From the NCBI RefSeq assembly GCF_020782115.1, contig NZ_JAJGMW010000006.1, positions 1 to 64,000 of the forward strand: a stretch of DNA of 64,000 bases, given 5' to 3'. This document shows positions 62,674 to 64,000 of the stretch, one piece after another. The stretch is from Leeuwenhoekiella parthenopeia (lineage in GTDB: Bacteria; Bacteroidota; Bacteroidia; Flavobacteriales; Flavobacteriaceae). Each line of letters begins with the position of its first letter. The stretch's first letter is position 1. The translations under genes were made by a program, and so were the position numbers. The notes under the pieces are model-generated. The model was not told the origin of the DNA and did not search any database. It saw nothing but the letters and a program-made list of their open reading frames with translations.

Positions 62674-62733
62674 GCTTTTAAAATAGCTACTTAGTATAGC
62701 TGATAAGTTGAAAGGCTTTAATGCCTGATGTTT

Positions 62734-62749
62734 AGCTTTCGCGAAAGCT
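62734..62749. repeat. Perfect palindrome AGCTTTCGCGAAAGCT
   Basis: A 16-bp perfect palindrome overlaps the last base of the BamA-like stop codon. Its core GCTTTCGCGAAAGC also occurs at 38272-38285 (inside dsbD). The inner TTTCGCGAAA occurs at 12857-12866 (inside yifB) and 36280-36289 (inside cocE). Position in both coding and non-coding DNA suggests a genome-wide word rather than an operator. The variant before cydA is annotated separately. Confidence 0.6.
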
Positions 62750-64000
62750 TAAAACGGATAACCAATAGCAAAATTCAAAATCGGATTACTCACGTCCCAC
62801 GACCAGCGCTCGCCTTGTTGCAAACTGGGATCGTGAAAAGGAGCTGCAAGATCCAGACGTATTACAAAACTCTGAATGTCTACACGCAACCCAAAACCGC
62901 CTCCAATACCCAGCTCACTCATAAAATCACTGCCAAAGGTATCACCATCTAAAGCCTCGTTATCTGTGGTGTTCCAAACGTTTCCGGCATCGACAAACAA
63001 GGCTCCCTTCAGCACATTGATCAGCGGAAAGCGGTATTCGAGATTGGCCTCTAAACGTAAATTACCGGTCTGATCATAGTAACTGTTGTCATTATCGGGC
63101 TCGTAAGTTCCGGGACCCAGCGAGCGCGTTCTAAAGGCTCGTACACTATAGGGTCCGCCCGAAAAGTACTGCTTGGTGTACGGCACCACTTCAGAATTGC
63201 CATAAGGAACACCCAAACCGGCGAAAAGCCGTGTTGCAAGGGTTTGATTGCTGAAGTTGAAATGATACCGCACATCGGCATCCAGACGCGCGTATTGCGC
63301 ATAATCAAGGCCAAAAATACTCTGTGGTTTATTTCCGCTTGCAATAAGGCTCAGGCTATTACCGGCGGTGTCAAAATTGGCGTTAAAATAAATCTGATGC
63401 GCTTTCCCCGCGTCTACCATACCGTTATAAATAAACGAGTAGGTAAGACCCGAAATAAACTGCTGCTCAAAACTGGTTTGTAAAAAAGGATTAGCCTCCA
63501 GAATGGCATCAAATTCAGGAGTGGTATTGGCCAAAGAAACGTAGTTTATCGCTACCGGATTGATCTCGTGAGTCACGTATTTATTAGCCTGCCATACGTA
63601 ACCAAACTTCCCTTCCACCGAACCCAGCGTAAACAATTGGGTACGATTGAGATAAGCCACGCCCAATTCCATCTTCGTTTTGGGAATGTCGTATTTGAAA
63701 TAGTCTTTGGAAATGGTAACGGGAAATAGCATTCTGGGGAAAATCAGCGTTCCGTTTAAACCCAATTGAATGCTCGAACTCCCGGCATTATTGCCTGCAC
63801 CACCGGCCTGTACTTCATAACTTCCGTCCAGGGAAATATTGAGCGTCTCCCCGCCTTTAAACAGATTGCGGTTTACAAACGTGAATCCCAGTCCCGGACC
63901 GGTAAAGCCGTTGGATTTGGTGACCCCTTTTACCTCAGCGCGCACGGCACGTTTGTTTAAGGGCGAAAGAAAAATATTGGCTTCCAGCAATCCCAGACTG
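62749..64000 (-). CDS. BamA/TamA (Omp85)-family outer-membrane protein, C-terminal part
   Basis: The frame is open from the right edge and ends at 62749, giving at least 416 codons; the N-terminal POTRA part lies outside. The C-terminal barrel shows the Omp85 signatures: YFSGGPYSVRAFRTRSLGPG (the lid-lock VRGF/Y-like R), NLEYRFPLINVLKGALFVDAGNVW and a final strand ending in NPILNFAIGYPF with terminal Phe. It is a translocation or assembly porin, either BamA-like or a paralogue of TamA type in Bacteroidota. It is encoded convergently with the PAP2 phosphatase. Confidence 0.9.
   Translation of the reverse strand, partial: SLGLLEANIFLSPLNKRAVRAEVKGVTKSNGFTGPGLGFTFVNRNLFKGGETLNISLDGSYEVQAGGAGNNAGSSSIQLGLNGTLIFPRMLFPVTISKDYFKYDIPKTKMELGVAYLNRTQLFTLGSVEGKFGYVWQANKYVTHEINPVAINYVSLANTTPEFDAILEANPFLQTSFEQQFISGLTYSFIYNGMVDAGKAHQIYFNANFDTAGNSLSLIASGNKPQSIFGLDYAQYARLDADVRYHFNFSNQTLATRLFAGLGVPYGNSEVVPYTKQYFSGGPYSVRAFRTRSLGPGTYEPDNDNSYYDQTGNLRLEANLEYRFPLINVLKGALFVDAGNVWNTTDNEALDGDTFGSDFMSELGIGGGFGLRVDIQSFVIRLDLAAPFHDPSLQQGERWSWDVSNPILNFAIGYPF

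Overview
The window looks like chromosome of a marine-type Flavobacteriaceae (Bacteroidota). The supporting signs are a SusC/SusD polysaccharide locus, a T9SS type A sorting domain, many lipoproteins with a Cys right after the signal segment, the flavobacterial TAnnTTTG promoter element with almost no Shine-Dalgarno sequences, and RelE/ParE, DUF2891 and DsbD neighbours typical of that family. I cannot name the genus from the sequence alone.

Layout. 1-1.6 kb: the end of an IS3-family element has cut off the 5' part of a serine hydrolase gene; a RelE/ParE-type toxin-antitoxin pair follows. 1.6-6.3 kb: a tightly overlapped minus-strand operon for 5-oxoproline hydrolysis (pxpA, pxpB, pxpC), an unusual Nramp-fold transporter and a DUF2891 lipoprotein. 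6.5-8.5 kb: a membrane protein, a small lipoprotein, then repeat-rich DNA with an alternating A-B-A-B-A repeat block. 8.5-17.5 kb: an M16 peptidase, a zinc-ribbon-like membrane protein, a YifB/ComM-type ATPase, a VOC-fold protein, a FAD/NAD(P)-binding protein and an aquaporin/glycerol facilitator. 17.5-32.5 kb: an alpha-glucan utilisation locus: two GH13 enzymes and a LacI-type regulator on the minus strand, divergent from susC, susD, two SusE/F-like proteins and a secreted GH13 with a T9SS tail. A 16-bp perfect palindrome between regulator and susC is the likely operator. 32.5-33 kb: two identical 49-bp hairpin/T-tract elements that may be the 3' ends of small RNAs.

33-53 kb: mostly housekeeping: a four-gene operon tilS-dsbD-cocE-DUF885, a SulP transporter, an LpxR-like protein, a sterol desaturase-family protein, a PLP enzyme plus dipeptide epimerase, an ETHE1-rhodanese gene broken by an in-frame stop, a transglutaminase-like protein and cydAB.

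53.1-59.7 kb is the most interesting part: an integron-like gene-cassette array. A tyrosine recombinase gene (5' end apparently lost) is followed in the same orientation by promoter-poor, AT-rich genes (a lipoprotein; a ClC channel; a DUF4241 lipoprotein; an IS1182-type transposase unit; a small protein plus methyltransferase). Each unit begins with a GTTGTGTGC-like box and ends with the reverse complement of its own box. The 100-150 bp sites between units have R''-L''-variable-L'-R' symmetry like integron attC sites, although the recombinase lacks the insertion expected of IntI. Decayed copies of the same IS end lie on the right flank.

59.7-64 kb: a YdeI-like protein, a KirBac-like potassium channel, a PAP2 phosphatase and the C-terminal part of an Omp85/BamA-type outer-membrane protein that runs off the window.
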